Source of the DNA: Vibrio sinaloensis
Lineage (GTDB): Bacteria > Pseudomonadota > Gammaproteobacteria > Enterobacterales > Vibrionaceae
Assembly (NCBI RefSeq): GCF_023195835.1
Contig: NZ_CP096199.1
Coordinates: 1,240,001 to 1,304,000 of the forward strand
Reading direction: 5' to 3'
Length of the DNA stretch: 64,000 nucleotides
In this document: positions 55,115 through 64,000 of the stretch, in pieces
How positions within the stretch are numbered: position 1 is the stretch's first letter
Layout: every line of letters begins with the position of its first letter
Translations under genes and position numbers: made by a program
The notes under the pieces: model-generated
The model's input: the letters and a program-made list of their open reading frames with translations, nothing else
What the model was told of the DNA's origin: nothing
The model's database searches: none

Positions 55115-55196
55115 ATACCTTTATGGAAAGGTATCATTTACTTTGTTTTTGTAACTCACTTCGTTCAGACAGGACAAAATCAAAGTAAATGACACC
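55115..55196 (+). promoter_or_regulatory. Two overlapping hairpins upstream of nspC
   Basis: Hairpin 1 (55115-55134): ATACCTTT, loop ATGG, AAAGGTAT. Hairpin 2 (55130-55196): GGT-A-TCATTTACTTTG-T-TTTTGT pairs with ACAAAA-T-CAAAGTAAATGA-C-ACC, about 21 pairs with two mismatches and a 21-base loop. They share GGTAT at 55130-55134, so only one can form at a time. The second ends 50 bases before the nspC ATG. Confidence 0.6.
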
Positions 55197-55246
55197 AACC
55201 TTCTATTTATCCTTTTTCATCTCTAGAGACTGTTTGAGTACATAAA

Positions 55247-56386
55247 ATGACATTTCACAAAGAAGAACTTAAAACCCCGTACTTCATGATCAGCGAAGAT
55301 AAGTTGATTGAGAACCTTGAGAAAGCGAAACAGTTGAAAGAGATTTCGGGCGTGAAGCTCGTATTGGCGCTGAAGTGCTTTTCCACATGGGGTGTCTTTG
55401 ACATCATCAAGCCCTACTTAGATGGTACAACCAGCTCTGGTCCATTTGAGGTGAAGCTTGGCCATGAAACGTTTGGTGGTGAAACGCACGCTTACAGCGT
55501 TGGTTACAGTGAAGATGACGTGCGTGAAGTTGCCGATATCTGTGACAAGATGATCTTTAATTCACAATCACAACTCGCTGCTTACCGCCATATTGTGGAA
55601 GGCAAGGCGTCTCTTGGTTTACGCTTAAACCCAGGTGTGAGCTATGCTGGTCAAGATTTGGCTAACCCAGCGCGTCAATTTTCACGTCTTGGCGTTCAAG
55701 CCGACCACATCAAACCAGAAATTTTCGATGGCATTGATGGCGTGATGTTCCACATGAACTGTGAGAACAAAGATGTCGATGCATTTATTGGTCTGTTGGA
55801 CTCCATCTCAGAGCAGTTTGGACAGTACTTGGACAAACTGGATTGGGTCAGCATGGGTGGCGGTGTGTTCTTTACATGGCCGGGTTATGACATCGACAAA
55901 CTGGGTATAGCACTGAAAGCCTTTGCTGAAAAGCATGGTGTGCAAATGTACCTAGAACCTGGTGAAGCGATCATCACCAAAACGACGGATTTGGTGGTAA
56001 CTGTTGTCGATATTGTCGAAAACGTTAAGAAGACGGCGATTGTCGACTCTGCCACGGAAGCGCACCGACTAGATACTTTGATCTACAACGAGCCAGCGTC
56101 GATTGCAGAAGCGAACGAGAGTGGTGAACATGAGTATGTGATCGGTTCATGTTCTTGTTTGGCAGGGGACCAATTCTGTGTGGCGAATTTCGATAAGCCG
56201 TTAGAAATCGGTCAACGCCTCCATATCATGGACAGCGCAGGATACACTATGGTCAAGTTAAATTGGTTTAACGGTTTACGTATGCCGTCAGTTTACTGTG
56301 AGCGAACCAGTGGAGAAATTCAAAAACTCAACGAGTTTGACTATACAGATTTCAAACGCTCACTGTCGCAGTGGAGTGTTAAGTAA
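55247..56386 (+). CDS. nspC: Carboxynorspermidine decarboxylase
   Basis: This 379-residue PLP enzyme of the alanine-racemase fold decarboxylates carboxynorspermidine to norspermidine, and carboxyspermidine to spermidine. PLP Lys43 is in [50 protein letters not shown] and the catalytic Cys region [11 protein letters not shown] are visible. It is the last step of the pathway. A 192-base gap with strong hairpins separates it from the preceding gene, and its own ribosome-binding site is weak. A terminator follows. Confidence 0.96.
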   Translation: MTFHKEELKTPYFMISEDKLIENLEKAKQLKEISGVKLVLALKCFSTWGVFDIIKPYLDGTTSSGPFEVKLGHETFGGETHAYSVGYSEDDVREVADICDKMIFNSQSQLAAYRHIVEGKASLGLRLNPGVSYAGQDLANPARQFSRLGVQADHIKPEIFDGIDGVMFHMNCENKDVDAFIGLLDSISEQFGQYLDKLDWVSMGGGVFFTWPGYDIDKLGIALKAFAEKHGVQMYLEPGEAIITKTTDLVVTVVDIVENVKKTAIVDSATEAHRLDTLIYNEPASIAEANESGEHEYVIGSCSCLAGDQFCVANFDKPLEIGQRLHIMDSAGYTMVKLNWFNGLRMPSVYCERTSGEIQKLNEFDYTDFKRSLSQWSVK

Positions 56387-56393
56387 TTAAAAG

Positions 56394-56420
56394 AAAAGAG
56401 AGCGATGTTCGCTCTCTTTT
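56394..56420. terminator. Bidirectional terminator between nspC and the ACT protein gene
   Basis: AAAAGAGAGCGA, loop TGT and TTCGCTCTCTTTT-type complement form a 12-base stem with A-rich and T-rich flanks suitable in both directions. Confidence 0.88.
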
Positions 56421-56424
56421 GCTA

Positions 56425-56937
56425 TCAACTTTCAACCAGAACTCGGGTGTCTTCACTCAGTGATTCGAGTTCGTTGGCGACATCATTGATATCGACTTGC
56501 TCTGGAATTCGAATAGCCAGGTTTGCGGTAAACAGGCTAGAGCTGACCCCACCGCCGCCGGCGATGAACACGCGTTGGCAGTCCATATCAAGGATATTGA
56601 TCCCTTGCCCGTCGAGTACATGGGTGATTTCGTTGACAATACCGGCGCGATCGTTAGCGTCGAGTCTGAGTTGATAGATGGTCTCGGCATTGTGCGCACC
56701 TGTGTCTGAATCGGTAAACTGGACCGTGAGATCTGGATGAGAGCTGAACGCCTCTTTAACTATGTCCGTGTTGGATGCAGGCAGTTCAATCTTAATGACA
56801 GCTGCGACTTGATCTTCAATGAAGTTAACTTTACTGATAAGCCATTTACCGCCATTTTCATGGGTGATGGCAGCCAATTGTTTTATGGTTGCGGGTGTCG
56901 CACGTCCGACAAAGGTTGCGATGAATGTACTGTTCAT
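56425..56937 (-). CDS. GcvR-like double-ACT-domain protein
   Basis: This 170-residue cytoplasmic protein has two ACT-type domains: residues 1-80 (FIATFVGRATPATIKQLAAI, ENGGKWLISKVNFIE) and 85-165 (YQLRLDANDRAGIVNEITHV, LDGQGINILDMDCQRVF). It resembles the glycine-cleavage regulator GcvR, which acts by binding GcvA and sensing glycine. There is no glycine-cleavage gene nearby, so the target is unknown. GGAGG lies 7 bases before ATG 56937. Confidence 0.85.
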   Translation of the reverse strand: MNSTFIATFVGRATPATIKQLAAITHENGGKWLISKVNFIEDQVAAVIKIELPASNTDIVKEAFSSHPDLTVQFTDSDTGAHNAETIYQLRLDANDRAGIVNEITHVLDGQGINILDMDCQRVFIAGGGGVSSSLFTANLAIRIPEQVDINDVANELESLSEDTRVLVES

Positions 56938-57378
56938 AGTGGGGCCTCCTAGCGCTGAAGTAGAGACTGCATACCAATCTTTTCAGCGGCGCAAACTGGA
57001 AAACTGATTGGTGCCTAAGTTCAGTGTAGAAGAGCGGGTACTTCTAGGTTTGATGTAAATCAACTTTTGAACCTAATGCCTTGGTAGCATTATCAATATT
57101 ATACTGTGAGCACAAAAAAGAACGTATCTAAGAGTCGTGTTTCAACTTGAAATGCGCACTTATCCGTTCGATAAAGATCTGGGCAAGGGTATAGCTACTT
57201 GTCTGGAATACTAAGGGCTGGCTATCGCACATTTTTGATGATCAGCTTCACACTTATCCAAACACATTAGTAGGAAAAGTGGTTTAAAGCTGTCCTAATG
57301 ACCAAATGCACTTAAGTTTTGCATCCACCACCCAATAAACTCATATAACGGTGACATTTTCCCACAAAGGATACAACG
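56938..57378. other. Divergent intergenic region before the CinA-like gene
   Basis: These 441 bases carry the promoters of the ACT protein gene and the CinA-like gene. AAAGGA lies 8 bases before ATG 57379. TGCCTTGGTAGCA and ATCAATATTATA near 57076-57101 are weak inverted or AT-rich motifs. No gene or known RNA is recognised. Confidence 0.5.
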
Positions 57379-58620
57379 ATGTTAAAAATAGCAATGCTCA
57401 GCACTGGGGAAGAAGTACTGCATGGCGATATTGTGGATACCAACGCGGCTTGGTTATCACAACGTTTTTTTGAAAATGGCTACAGCGTGACTAAGCGCTC
57501 GACGGTTGGCGATGAAATGGCAGCGTTGACTGAGGAGCTACTCATGTTGAGCTTTAACAGCGATATCGTGGTCGTGAACGGCGGGCTAGGGCCGACGACC
57601 GATGACTTGAGTGCGCAAGCAGCCGCAAGTGCAGCGGAGCAAGAGTTAACCTTGTTTCCACAGTGGCTAGAGCGACTTGAACAATTCTTTGCCGCTCGAG
57701 GTGTTGCGATGCCAGAGAGCAATCGTAAACAGGCGATGCTGCCTAAAGGCGCCAAATTACTCGACAATCCTATCGGTACCGCTTGTGGCTTTAAGATCGT
57801 GTTCAATGATTGTCACTTTTACTTTACTCCTGGGGTGCCAAGTGAGTTCAAACTAATGGTTGAACAGCAAGTTCTCCCCGATCTGAAAACGTGTTTTCCA
57901 CAGGTGAGCGGTTTAGATTGCAGCAAACTGTATACCTTTGGAACATCGGAGTCGGCGTTGTCTGATAAGCTCGACAAGGTTCAACTCCCCGCTGGTTACA
58001 CCTTGGGTTATCGTTCCTACCTGCCTTACATCGAAGTGAAGCTATTTGGACCTAAAGAGGATTTGGATAACCGCGTTAAGCTGTTGAAGATCATCTTTAA
58101 CTTGATTGAAGAACATGTGGTGAGTGTCGATGAGTCGATGAAAGATCACGTCGCCTACCTAATTCAAGATAAGAAGATGTCGATCTCTACCGCTGAACAG
58201 TCAACATTCGGTGGATTTTCACAGTGGCTTCAATCACATTCACGTGCAGCGGAGTATTGTGGTCATGGGTGGGTATTAGGAGAGCGGGTCGCATTGGGCG
58301 AACAGTCAGACGACCAACTTGCTTCGGCCTTTGCATTAGCTGGGGCCACTCGAGATAAATGCGCTACCGATGTTGCGATGGTCACAGGTAAGATCATCGA
58401 CAATAGTTTTGCGGTGTCACTGGCGACACCTGAAGGAGAGTGGGGGCAAATACTCACGTTTAATCGCCAGTACAGTCGAGAAGATCAAGCATTGGTTATC
58501 ACTACCGTTGCGGCTGACATGCTGCGTCGGTACTTGAGCGGTAAAACGATGTTTGTTAAATACAGCTCGCTGACCAGAGAGAAAGAGATGTTTGTCCCAA
58601 GAGCTGCAATAAGTGCATAA
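57379..58620 (+). CDS. CinA-like protein (MoCF domain plus degenerate CinA C-terminus)
   Basis: The 413-residue cytoplasmic protein begins with a MoCF/CinA N-terminal domain (about 1-170; MLSTGEEVLHGDIVDTNAAW, VVVNGGLGPTTDDLSAQAA, FTPGVPSEFKLM). The C-terminal half (about 250-400) is placed like the nicotinamide-nucleotide amidohydrolase domain of CinA/PncC, but the usual AESCTGG-type motif appears as STAEQSTFGGF, lacking the Ser-Cys. It may therefore lack deamidase activity, like E. coli YfaY. Full-length CinA hydrolyses ADP-ribose and NMN. Neighbouring nrd genes are convergent. Confidence 0.87.
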   Translation: MLKIAMLSTGEEVLHGDIVDTNAAWLSQRFFENGYSVTKRSTVGDEMAALTEELLMLSFNSDIVVVNGGLGPTTDDLSAQAAASAAEQELTLFPQWLERLEQFFAARGVAMPESNRKQAMLPKGAKLLDNPIGTACGFKIVFNDCHFYFTPGVPSEFKLMVEQQVLPDLKTCFPQVSGLDCSKLYTFGTSESALSDKLDKVQLPAGYTLGYRSYLPYIEVKLFGPKEDLDNRVKLLKIIFNLIEEHVVSVDESMKDHVAYLIQDKKMSISTAEQSTFGGFSQWLQSHSRAAEYCGHGWVLGERVALGEQSDDQLASAFALAGATRDKCATDVAMVTGKIIDNSFAVSLATPEGEWGQILTFNRQYSREDQALVITTVAADMLRRYLSGKTMFVKYSSLTREKEMFVPRAAISA

Positions 58621-58862
58621 CTATTCAACTAGAAGAGGCGGTGAGCTTTGTCAAACCAACACAGTTTGCCGTTCTGTAATAAGTAAATGAAACCACATCT
58701 TATTACATATCTTTAAGCTTATTTAATTTTTATTCGAATTTCATATAAAGCTTAACTGAATGATTTTTCATAGAAGACAGATTTGTCTTAAATTTGCTAC
58801 GTGCATTCCGAGTAATAAGCGATAGAATAATGATTCGTCTGTCACTGAACAAGGAGGTTAGC

Positions 58863-59114
58863 ATGTTAAATCAGTCCAAAATTTTGGTTTGGTATCAAGT
58901 AGCTAGCCAAAAAGTTATTTTAGGTGAAGCACTTAATCATCAACACCAAGATCTCATATCGATGTGGCTGAACGCGCCTGAAGAGCGGCTGACAACGGAT
59001 TGTTTGGGCTATCGCTTATCACTGTTCGATGATGGTGGAAGAGAGATCGCAGATAAATCTGTCTCAATGTTAACCGCCGATGAGTTTCTATCCGGACCCA
59101 ATGTCCAAGCGTAA
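58863..59114 (+). CDS. Small uncharacterised protein, 83 residues
   Basis: ATG 58863 follows a perfect AAGGAGG with 5-base spacing and encodes a soluble protein (VWYQVASQKVILGEALNHQH at the start; DCLGYRLSLFDDGG in the middle) ending at a strong terminator. No signal peptide or membrane segment is seen. The sharp ribosome-binding site and terminator support a real gene. No family is recognised; mixed beta/alpha periodicity suggests a compact single domain. Confidence 0.68.
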   Translation: MLNQSKILVWYQVASQKVILGEALNHQHQDLISMWLNAPEERLTTDCLGYRLSLFDDGGREIADKSVSMLTADEFLSGPNVQA

Positions 59115-59142
59115 AAAAGGCCAGCGTGTTGCTGGCCTTTTT
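59114..59142. terminator. Terminator between the small gene and yfaE
   Basis: AAAAAGGCCAGC, loop GTGTT and GCTGGCCTTTTT form a 12-base stem starting just past the stop codon. It can serve both convergent transcripts. Confidence 0.9.
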
Positions 59143-59155
59143 GGTGTTTGCATTT

Positions 59156-59434
59156 CTATGCACGTTTTTCTTTGAGCGTATAGGTGACATCTTCGACTTC
59201 AATGTCTGATTTAGCCCGGCAGATGCACGGCAAAATCTCTTGCTCTTGAGTGTAAGCCATAGCAAAACCAACGTATTCAACTTCACCTGAAGTTAACTTG
59301 CAACGACAGGCTCCACAGTGCCCATCGCGACAGTTGTACTCTGGCTCCAACCCCGCCTTTTCTAGCGTTTCTAGAATGGTATTGGAAGGGTGAGATTGGA
59401 TCGTTGTGATGCCGTTAATTTTGATGCTGGGCAT
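59156..59434 (-). CDS. yfaE: 2Fe-2S ferredoxin YfaE, ribonucleotide reductase maintenance
   Basis: This 92-residue plant-type ferredoxin has the cluster motif Cys35-x4-Cys40-x2-Cys43 (YNCRDGHCGACRC) and a distal Cys at 70 or 72 (LPCICRA). YfaE helps to assemble and maintain the diferric-tyrosyl cofactor of NrdB. Its ATG overlaps the nrdB stop (TAATG), and the order nrdA-nrdB-yfaE is that of E. coli. Confidence 0.95.
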   Translation of the reverse strand: MPSIKINGITTIQSHPSNTILETLEKAGLEPEYNCRDGHCGACRCKLTSGEVEYVGFAMAYTQEQEILPCICRAKSDIEVEDVTYTLKEKRA

Positions 59435-60567
59435 TACAGTTCAAAATCCTTAAAGTCATCCGCACGTACGTCACTATCGATCTGACCTACTAGGTAAGAT
59501 GAAATCTCAGCTTCCTGAGGAGCGACTTGCACGTTATCAGACGACAACCAGGCGTTAATCCATGGGATTGGGTTAGACGTCGCACCAGGATATGCCGCGT
59601 CTAGACCAACGGCTTGCATACGGATGTTAGTGATGTACTCAACATACTGGCTGAGAATATCCTTGTTCAGACCAATCATTGAGCCATCTTTAAACAGGTA
59701 TTCTGCCCACTCTTTCTCTTGCTCAGCGGCGGCTTTAAACAGCTCAAAACACTCTTGTTTACACTCTTCTGCGATCTGCATAAACGAGAAATCATCTTGA
59801 CCATTGCGTAGCAAGTTGATCATGTGTTGGGTGCCTGTTAGATGCAGCGCTTCATCGCGAGCAATCAGCTTGATGATTTTGGCGTTACCTTCCATCAACT
59901 CACGCTCAGCAAAGGCGAATGAACAAGCGAAACTTACATAGAAACGAATCGCTTCAAGCGCGTTGACTGACATTAAACACAGGTACAGTTTTTTCTTCAG
60001 ATCATGAAGTGAAACGGTGATCTGCTCGCCATTGACTTGATGAGTTCCCTCGCCATAGCGGTGGTAATCGTTGGTGAGCTGAATCAACTCATCATAGTAA
60101 CGAGAAATGTCATCAGCACGTTTGAGAATGTGCTCATTCTCTACGATGTCGTCAAATACCACACCCGGATCATTGACGATGTTACGAATAATATGGGTGT
60201 ATGAGCGCGAGTGAATGGTTTCGGAGAAAGACCAAGTTTCAATCCAAGTCTCCACTTCTGGTAGTGACACTAACGGCAGTAGTGCAACGTTTGGACTGCG
60301 GCCTTGGATAGAGTCAAGCAGAGTTTGGTACTTCAAGTTTGAGATGAAGATGTGCTTCTCATGATCTGGCAATTTGTTGTAGTCGATACGGTCACTAGAT
60401 ACGTCGACTTCTTCTGGTCGCCAGAAGAAAGAAAGCTGCTTTTCGATCAGCTTTTCAAAAATTTCAAACTTTTGTTGGTCGTAACGAGCAACGTTCACTG
60501 ATTGACCTAAGAACATTGGTTCTTTCAACTGGTCGTTTTTGTTTCGGTTAAAAGTACTGTAAGCCAT
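59434..60567 (-). CDS. nrdB: Class Ia ribonucleotide reductase beta subunit
   Basis: The 377-residue subunit carries the diiron centre and tyrosyl radical that power deoxynucleotide synthesis. Tyr123 in [12 protein letters not shown] matches the radical tyrosine; iron ligands lie in [27 protein letters not shown] and [13 protein letters not shown]. The length matches E. coli (376). GAGG lies 5 bases before ATG 60567. An 82-base gap with a hairpin separates it from nrdA, allowing adjustment of the subunit ratio. Confidence 0.97.
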   Translation of the reverse strand: MAYSTFNRNKNDQLKEPMFLGQSVNVARYDQQKFEIFEKLIEKQLSFFWRPEEVDVSSDRIDYNKLPDHEKHIFISNLKYQTLLDSIQGRSPNVALLPLVSLPEVETWIETWSFSETIHSRSYTHIIRNIVNDPGVVFDDIVENEHILKRADDISRYYDELIQLTNDYHRYGEGTHQVNGEQITVSLHDLKKKLYLCLMSVNALEAIRFYVSFACSFAFAERELMEGNAKIIKLIARDEALHLTGTQHMINLLRNGQDDFSFMQIAEECKQECFELFKAAAEQEKEWAEYLFKDGSMIGLNKDILSQYVEYITNIRMQAVGLDAAYPGATSNPIPWINAWLSSDNVQVAPQEAEISSYLVGQIDSDVRADDFKDFEL

Positions 60568-60587
60568 GTTGCCTCAATTCCTTTTAA

Positions 60588-60608
60588 GCCCCTCAATTAA
60601 TGAGGGGC
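60588..60608 (-). promoter_or_regulatory. Intercistronic hairpin between nrdA and nrdB
   Basis: GCCCCTCA, a 5-base loop and TGAGGGGC form an 8-base GC-rich stem without a T-run on the minus strand. It probably tunes mRNA processing or read-through rather than ending transcription. Confidence 0.6.
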
Positions 60609-60649
60609 GAGTAATTTGTTTAGTCTAGATAAGCCCAAATACAGTGGGA

Positions 60650-62932
60650 TTAAATCTTACAACCGCCGCCTGCACAATCATCGTCTTGAGGTTGTACTGC
60701 GTCTTTTTGATCATCGCTCGCGCCGTCACGAGTGTTGTGGTAGTAAAGAGTCTTCACACCAAACTTGTACGCCGTTAGAAGGTCTTGGAGCAGTTTCTTC
60801 ATCGGCACTTTACCACTTTCAAAACGCGATGGGTCGTAGTTGGTGTTAGCCGAAATGGCTTGGTCGACGAACTTCTGCATGATACCCACAAGGTGCAAGT
60901 AACCGTCATTCGAACCAATGTTCCACAATAGCTCGTAGTTATCTTTGTACTCAGTAAACTCAGGCACAACTTGCTTCAAGATACCGTCTTTTGATGCCTT
61001 AACTGACACATAACCACGTGGTGGCTCGATACCGTTGGTTGCGTTCGAGATTTGCGAAGACGTCTCTGATGGCATAAGCGCGGTCAGGGTAGAGTTACGC
61101 AAACCATGAGTCATGATTTCGTCACGCAGACCGTCCCAATCGTAGTGCAGAGGCTCATCACAAACGAGGTCGATATCTTTTTTGTAAGTATCGATAGGCA
61201 GTAGGCCTTTCGCATAGTTGGTTTCATCGAATGACGGACACTTACCTTGCTCTTTTGCCAAGGCAACAGACGCTTTCAATAGGTAGTATTGCATCGCTTC
61301 GAACGTACGGTGAGTCAGACCATTAGCGCTGCCATCTGAGTACTTCACGCCATTCTTCGCTAGGTAGTAGGCGAAGTTGATGACACCAACACCTAGGGTA
61401 CGACGGTTCATCGTCGACTTGTATGCAGCTGGAAGCGGGTAATCTTGGTAATCGAGTAGCGCGTCTAGTGCACGAACAACCAGATCAGACAGTTCTTCGA
61501 AGTCATCTAGGGACTTGATCGCACCTAAGTTGAACGCTGATAGCGTACAGAGCGCGATTTCGCCTGAGTCGTCTTCAACATTAGTCAGAGGCTTAGTTGG
61601 TAGTGCGATTTCCAAACACAGGTTTGATTGACGAACCGGTGCCACTTTTGAATCGAATGGACTGTGAGTATTACAGTGGTCGACGTTTTGAATGTAGATT
61701 CGACCCGTAGAAGCACGTTCTTGCATCAAGATAGAGAACATCTCGATGGCTTTCACCGTCTCTTTCTTGATCGAAGGATCATTTTCGTACTTAACGTATA
61801 GGCGTTCAAACTCATCTTGATCTTCAAAGAATGCGTCGTACAAGCCAGGGACGTCTGAAGGTGAGAATAGGGTGATATTGCCACCTTCAACCAAGCGTTG
61901 GTACATCAAGCGGTTTAATTGCACGCCGTAGTCCATGTGACGCACACGGTTCTCTTCTACACCACGGTTGTTCTTAAGCACCATCAGTGCCTGAGATTCT
62001 CCGTGCCATAGAGGGTAAAATACAGTCGCAGCACCACCACGCACACCGCCTTGAGAACAACATTTTACTGCCGTTTGGAAGTATTTGTAGAACGGAATAC
62101 AGCCAGTATGGAAAGCTTCACCGCCACGGATCTCAGAGCCTAGTGCACGAATACGCCCCGCGTTGATACCAATACCTGCTCGTTGCGAAACATAACGAAC
62201 AATAGAGCTCGCCGTTGCGTTGATGGAATCTAAGCTATCGCCACACTCAATCAGAACACACGAGCTGAACTGACGGGTAGGTGTACGTACGCCCGACATA
62301 ATAGGCGTTGGTAGAGAAATCTTAAATGTAGACGTCGCATCGTAGAAACGCTTGATGTAATCAAGGCGCGTTTCTTTCGGATATTTTGCGAACAAACAGG
62401 CTGCAACAAGAATGTATAGGAACTGAGCACTTTCATAAATTTCGCCGCTAACGCGGTTTTGAACAAAGTACTTACCTTCAAGCTGTTTCACGGCTGCATA
62501 AGAGAAGTTGAGGTCACGACGGTGATCAATGTACGCGTCCAATTCATCGAGCTCAGCTTTGCTGTAGTCTTCCAGAATGTGTTTGTCGTACTTGCCTTTA
62601 TCTACTAAGCGTGAAACATGCTCGTACAACGCTGGTGGCTCGTATTGGCCATACGCTTTTTTACGTAGATGGAACACGGCGAGACGAGCCGCAAGATATT
62701 GGTAATCTGGCGTCTCTTCTGAGATTAAGTCGGCTGCTGACTTGATGATGGTCTCGTGAATATCGGTCGTCGTGATGCCGTCGTAAAACTGAATGTGAGC
62801 GCGCAGTTCTACTTGAGAGACAGAGACGTTTTCTAGGCCTTCGGCAGCCCATGTAATCACGCGATGGATCTTGTCGAGATCAATACTTTCTTTGCGTCCG
62901 TTACGCTTAGTAACGGTAAGTTGTTGGTTCAT
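60650..62932 (-). CDS. nrdA: Class Ia ribonucleotide reductase alpha subunit
   Basis: This 760-residue catalytic subunit reduces ribonucleoside diphosphates. An N-terminal ATP-cone (about 4-95; LTVTKRNGRKESIDLDKIHR) gives allosteric control. Active-site cysteines lie in RQFSSCVLIECGDS and SNLCLEIALPT, the radical pathway near LMPSETSSQISNATNGIEPP, and the redox tail is DDDCAGGGCKI. The length matches E. coli (761). Upstream DNA holds NrdR-like boxes and a DnaA box. Confidence 0.97.
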   Translation of the reverse strand: MNQQLTVTKRNGRKESIDLDKIHRVITWAAEGLENVSVSQVELRAHIQFYDGITTTDIHETIIKSAADLISEETPDYQYLAARLAVFHLRKKAYGQYEPPALYEHVSRLVDKGKYDKHILEDYSKAELDELDAYIDHRRDLNFSYAAVKQLEGKYFVQNRVSGEIYESAQFLYILVAACLFAKYPKETRLDYIKRFYDATSTFKISLPTPIMSGVRTPTRQFSSCVLIECGDSLDSINATASSIVRYVSQRAGIGINAGRIRALGSEIRGGEAFHTGCIPFYKYFQTAVKCCSQGGVRGGAATVFYPLWHGESQALMVLKNNRGVEENRVRHMDYGVQLNRLMYQRLVEGGNITLFSPSDVPGLYDAFFEDQDEFERLYVKYENDPSIKKETVKAIEMFSILMQERASTGRIYIQNVDHCNTHSPFDSKVAPVRQSNLCLEIALPTKPLTNVEDDSGEIALCTLSAFNLGAIKSLDDFEELSDLVVRALDALLDYQDYPLPAAYKSTMNRRTLGVGVINFAYYLAKNGVKYSDGSANGLTHRTFEAMQYYLLKASVALAKEQGKCPSFDETNYAKGLLPIDTYKKDIDLVCDEPLHYDWDGLRDEIMTHGLRNSTLTALMPSETSSQISNATNGIEPPRGYVSVKASKDGILKQVVPEFTEYKDNYELLWNIGSNDGYLHLVGIMQKFVDQAISANTNYDPSRFESGKVPMKKLLQDLLTAYKFGVKTLYYHNTRDGASDDQKDAVQPQDDDCAGGGCKI

Positions 62933-63021
62933 TCTGCTTCATTTCCCTAACAAAACTGATTAAAGCCGTTTTTTTGTGTAATTCTTGTAAAATTCGTTCC
63001 GGCTTTGTGATCAAAGTCTAT

Positions 63022-63055
63022 CTATATATTGTAGTACAAACACAATATATAGGGG
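63022..63055. promoter_or_regulatory. Pair of NrdR-like boxes upstream of nrdA
   Basis: CTATATATTGTAGT (63022-63035) and ACACAATATATAGGGG (63040-63055) resemble the NrdR consensus ACACAATATATAGTG in opposite reading senses, with centres about 20 bases (two helical turns) apart. NrdR represses nrd operons when dATP/ATP is high. They lie about 100 bases before the start codon. Confidence 0.65.
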
Positions 63056-63124
63056 TGCACTGAGGTGCGGATTACAAGATAGTGCTATCGAGGGTGGTTT
63101 TCAAGTTACAGATCTTGGAAGACT

Positions 63125-63133
63125 TGTGGATAA
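63125..63133 (-). promoter_or_regulatory. DnaA box upstream of nrdA
   Basis: TGTGGATAA is the exact complement of the DnaA consensus TTATCCACA. In E. coli, DnaA boxes upstream of nrdAB couple its expression to replication. A related AGTGGATAC occurs near 63160. Confidence 0.65.
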
Positions 63134-63338
63134 CTAACAAAATTGAAAAAATCAGTAAGTGGATACTAACCGATGAGATTAGAGCTGGTAAGATTGCGTA
63201 AAATTACCGTTTTGGGATCGGTTTAGAACTAACCACAAACAAAAAAAAATACCTTGATCTTTACACAAAATTGGGTGCGATTTTTGTGTTGACTATTTTG
63301 GAATCAAACCGACAAAATTCGAGCAAATTTGCACTAAA

Positions 63339-63366
63339 AAAGGCGGTGAGCTTGTGCTACCGCCTT
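63339..63366 (-). terminator. Terminator of ubiG
   Basis: Read on the minus strand, AAGGCGGT and ACCGCCTT with a short inner stem are followed by TTTTT. It lies 36 bases beyond the ubiG stop. Confidence 0.85.
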
Positions 63367-63401
63367 CTGCAAAACCCTTATGGTTTTTGAGAGAATAGAC
63401 T

Positions 63402-63998
63402 CTAAAATTTCACTGTATGGACAATGTAATTGACGTCGACATTTTGGCCCAATTTATAGGTGTCAGTAAGCGGGTTGTAGTGTAGACCCGTAATTCCGGT
63501 TTCAGTGAGATCGGTTTGATCGATCATCTTTATAAGTTCTGCGGGTCTGATGAACTTGTCGTGATCATGGGTGCCCTCTGGCACGATTTTTAGCAGTTTC
63601 TCGGCACCAACAATGGCAAACAGATAAGACTTGAAATTACGATTGAGGGTCGAGAAAAACACATGTCCGCCAGGTTTGACTAATGCAGCGCAAGAGCGAA
63701 TCACCGAGAGTGGGTCAGGAACATGCTCGAGCATTTCCATACATGTCACCACGTCGTATTTGCCCGCATTGTGCTGTGCGTGGTCTTCAATGGTGCTTTG
63801 GATATAAGTCAGCTCTGTTCCGGTTTCTAATGCATGCAGGCGAGCGACTTCAAGCGGCTCTTTACCCATATCTAAACCCGTTACTACTGCACCTTGTTTT
63901 GCCATGCTCTCAGCGAGGATGCCGCCGCCACAACCCACGTCGAGGACTTCCTTGCCAAACAGACCATCACAGTTGTCCAACACATAGTTTAAACGCAG
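63402..63998 (-). CDS. ubiG: Ubiquinone biosynthesis O-methyltransferase UbiG, 5' end beyond the window
   Basis: This SAM-dependent methyltransferase performs both O-methylations in ubiquinone synthesis. The visible 198 codons begin LRLNYVLDN and include the SAM motif [41 protein letters not shown] and the C-terminal [18 protein letters not shown] ending. E. coli UbiG has about 240 residues, so around 40 N-terminal residues lie past base 64000. Its position next to nrdA matches the enteric and Vibrio gyrA-ubiG-nrdAB order. Confidence 0.96.
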   Translation of the reverse strand: MRLNYVLDNCDGLFGKEVLDVGCGGGILAESMAKQGAVVTGLDMGKEPLEVARLHALETGTELTYIQSTIEDHAQHNAGKYDVVTCMEMLEHVPDPLSVIRSCAALVKPGGHVFFSTLNRNFKSYLFAIVGAEKLLKIVPEGTHDHDKFIRPAELIKMIDQTDLTETGITGLHYNPLTDTYKLGQNVDVNYIVHTVKF

Positions 63999-64000
63999 CG

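Overview
The window is a gammaproteobacterial chromosome segment, almost certainly from a Vibrio. The main grounds are the three-gene norspermidine pathway (fused diaminobutyrate aminotransferase/decarboxylase, carboxynorspermidine synthase, nspC), the nrdA-nrdB-yfaE-ubiG and radD-rsuA-bcr gene orders, a VgrG/Tle1-type T6SS cassette, and c-di-GMP and chemotaxis proteins of Vibrio type. No rRNA, tRNA or CRISPR array was recognised. Both ends cut genes: a TRAP permease at the left and ubiG at the right.

Layout. 1-3.3 kb: end of a TRAP transporter operon and a Cache-domain two-component system. 3.4-15.5 kb: single-gene metabolic and regulatory units (2OG-Fe oxygenase, patatin, HD-GYP protein, PLP decarboxylase, chemoreceptor, epoxide-hydrolase-like protein with a divergent WYL regulator, EamA exporter with a divergent MocR regulator). 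15.5-20.4 kb: an accessory island bounded by two 63-bp direct repeats that differ at one base. It holds a membrane protein, a gene cut off by an IS256-family element, the IS itself with a frameshifted transposase, an XRE regulator, a secreted serine hydrolase, a LysR fragment and a tiny acidic protein. 20.5-26.9 kb: rplY, then a T6SS module (vgrG, DUF4123 adaptor, Tle1-like lipase, DUF2931 putative immunity protein). 27-34 kb: PepSY/response regulator/kinase locus, radD, rsuA, bcr, DUF2913. 34-43 kb: an SDR-type protein, a MATE exporter, an ABC transporter with a lipocalin-like partner, and nhaA. 43-50.4 kb: TolC and OmpA-like genes divergent from a 1771-residue LapA-type adhesin containing seven near-identical 357-bp repeats. 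50.9-56.4 kb: norspermidine biosynthesis. 56.4-64 kb: GcvR-like ACT protein, CinA-like protein, and ribonucleotide reductase.

How parts may work together. Several units bear on surface life: a c-di-GMP phosphodiesterase candidate, an adhesin with a LapG-type TAAG site, norspermidine synthesis (a biofilm signal in Vibrio) and a contact-dependent T6SS lipase cassette. These links are inferred from known families, not shown by the DNA.

The least explained features are the repeat-bounded island, the overlapping hairpins between the carboxynorspermidine synthase gene and nspC, and the homogenised adhesin repeats. Starts were chosen from visible ribosome-binding sites, so several genes are shorter than the longest open frame.
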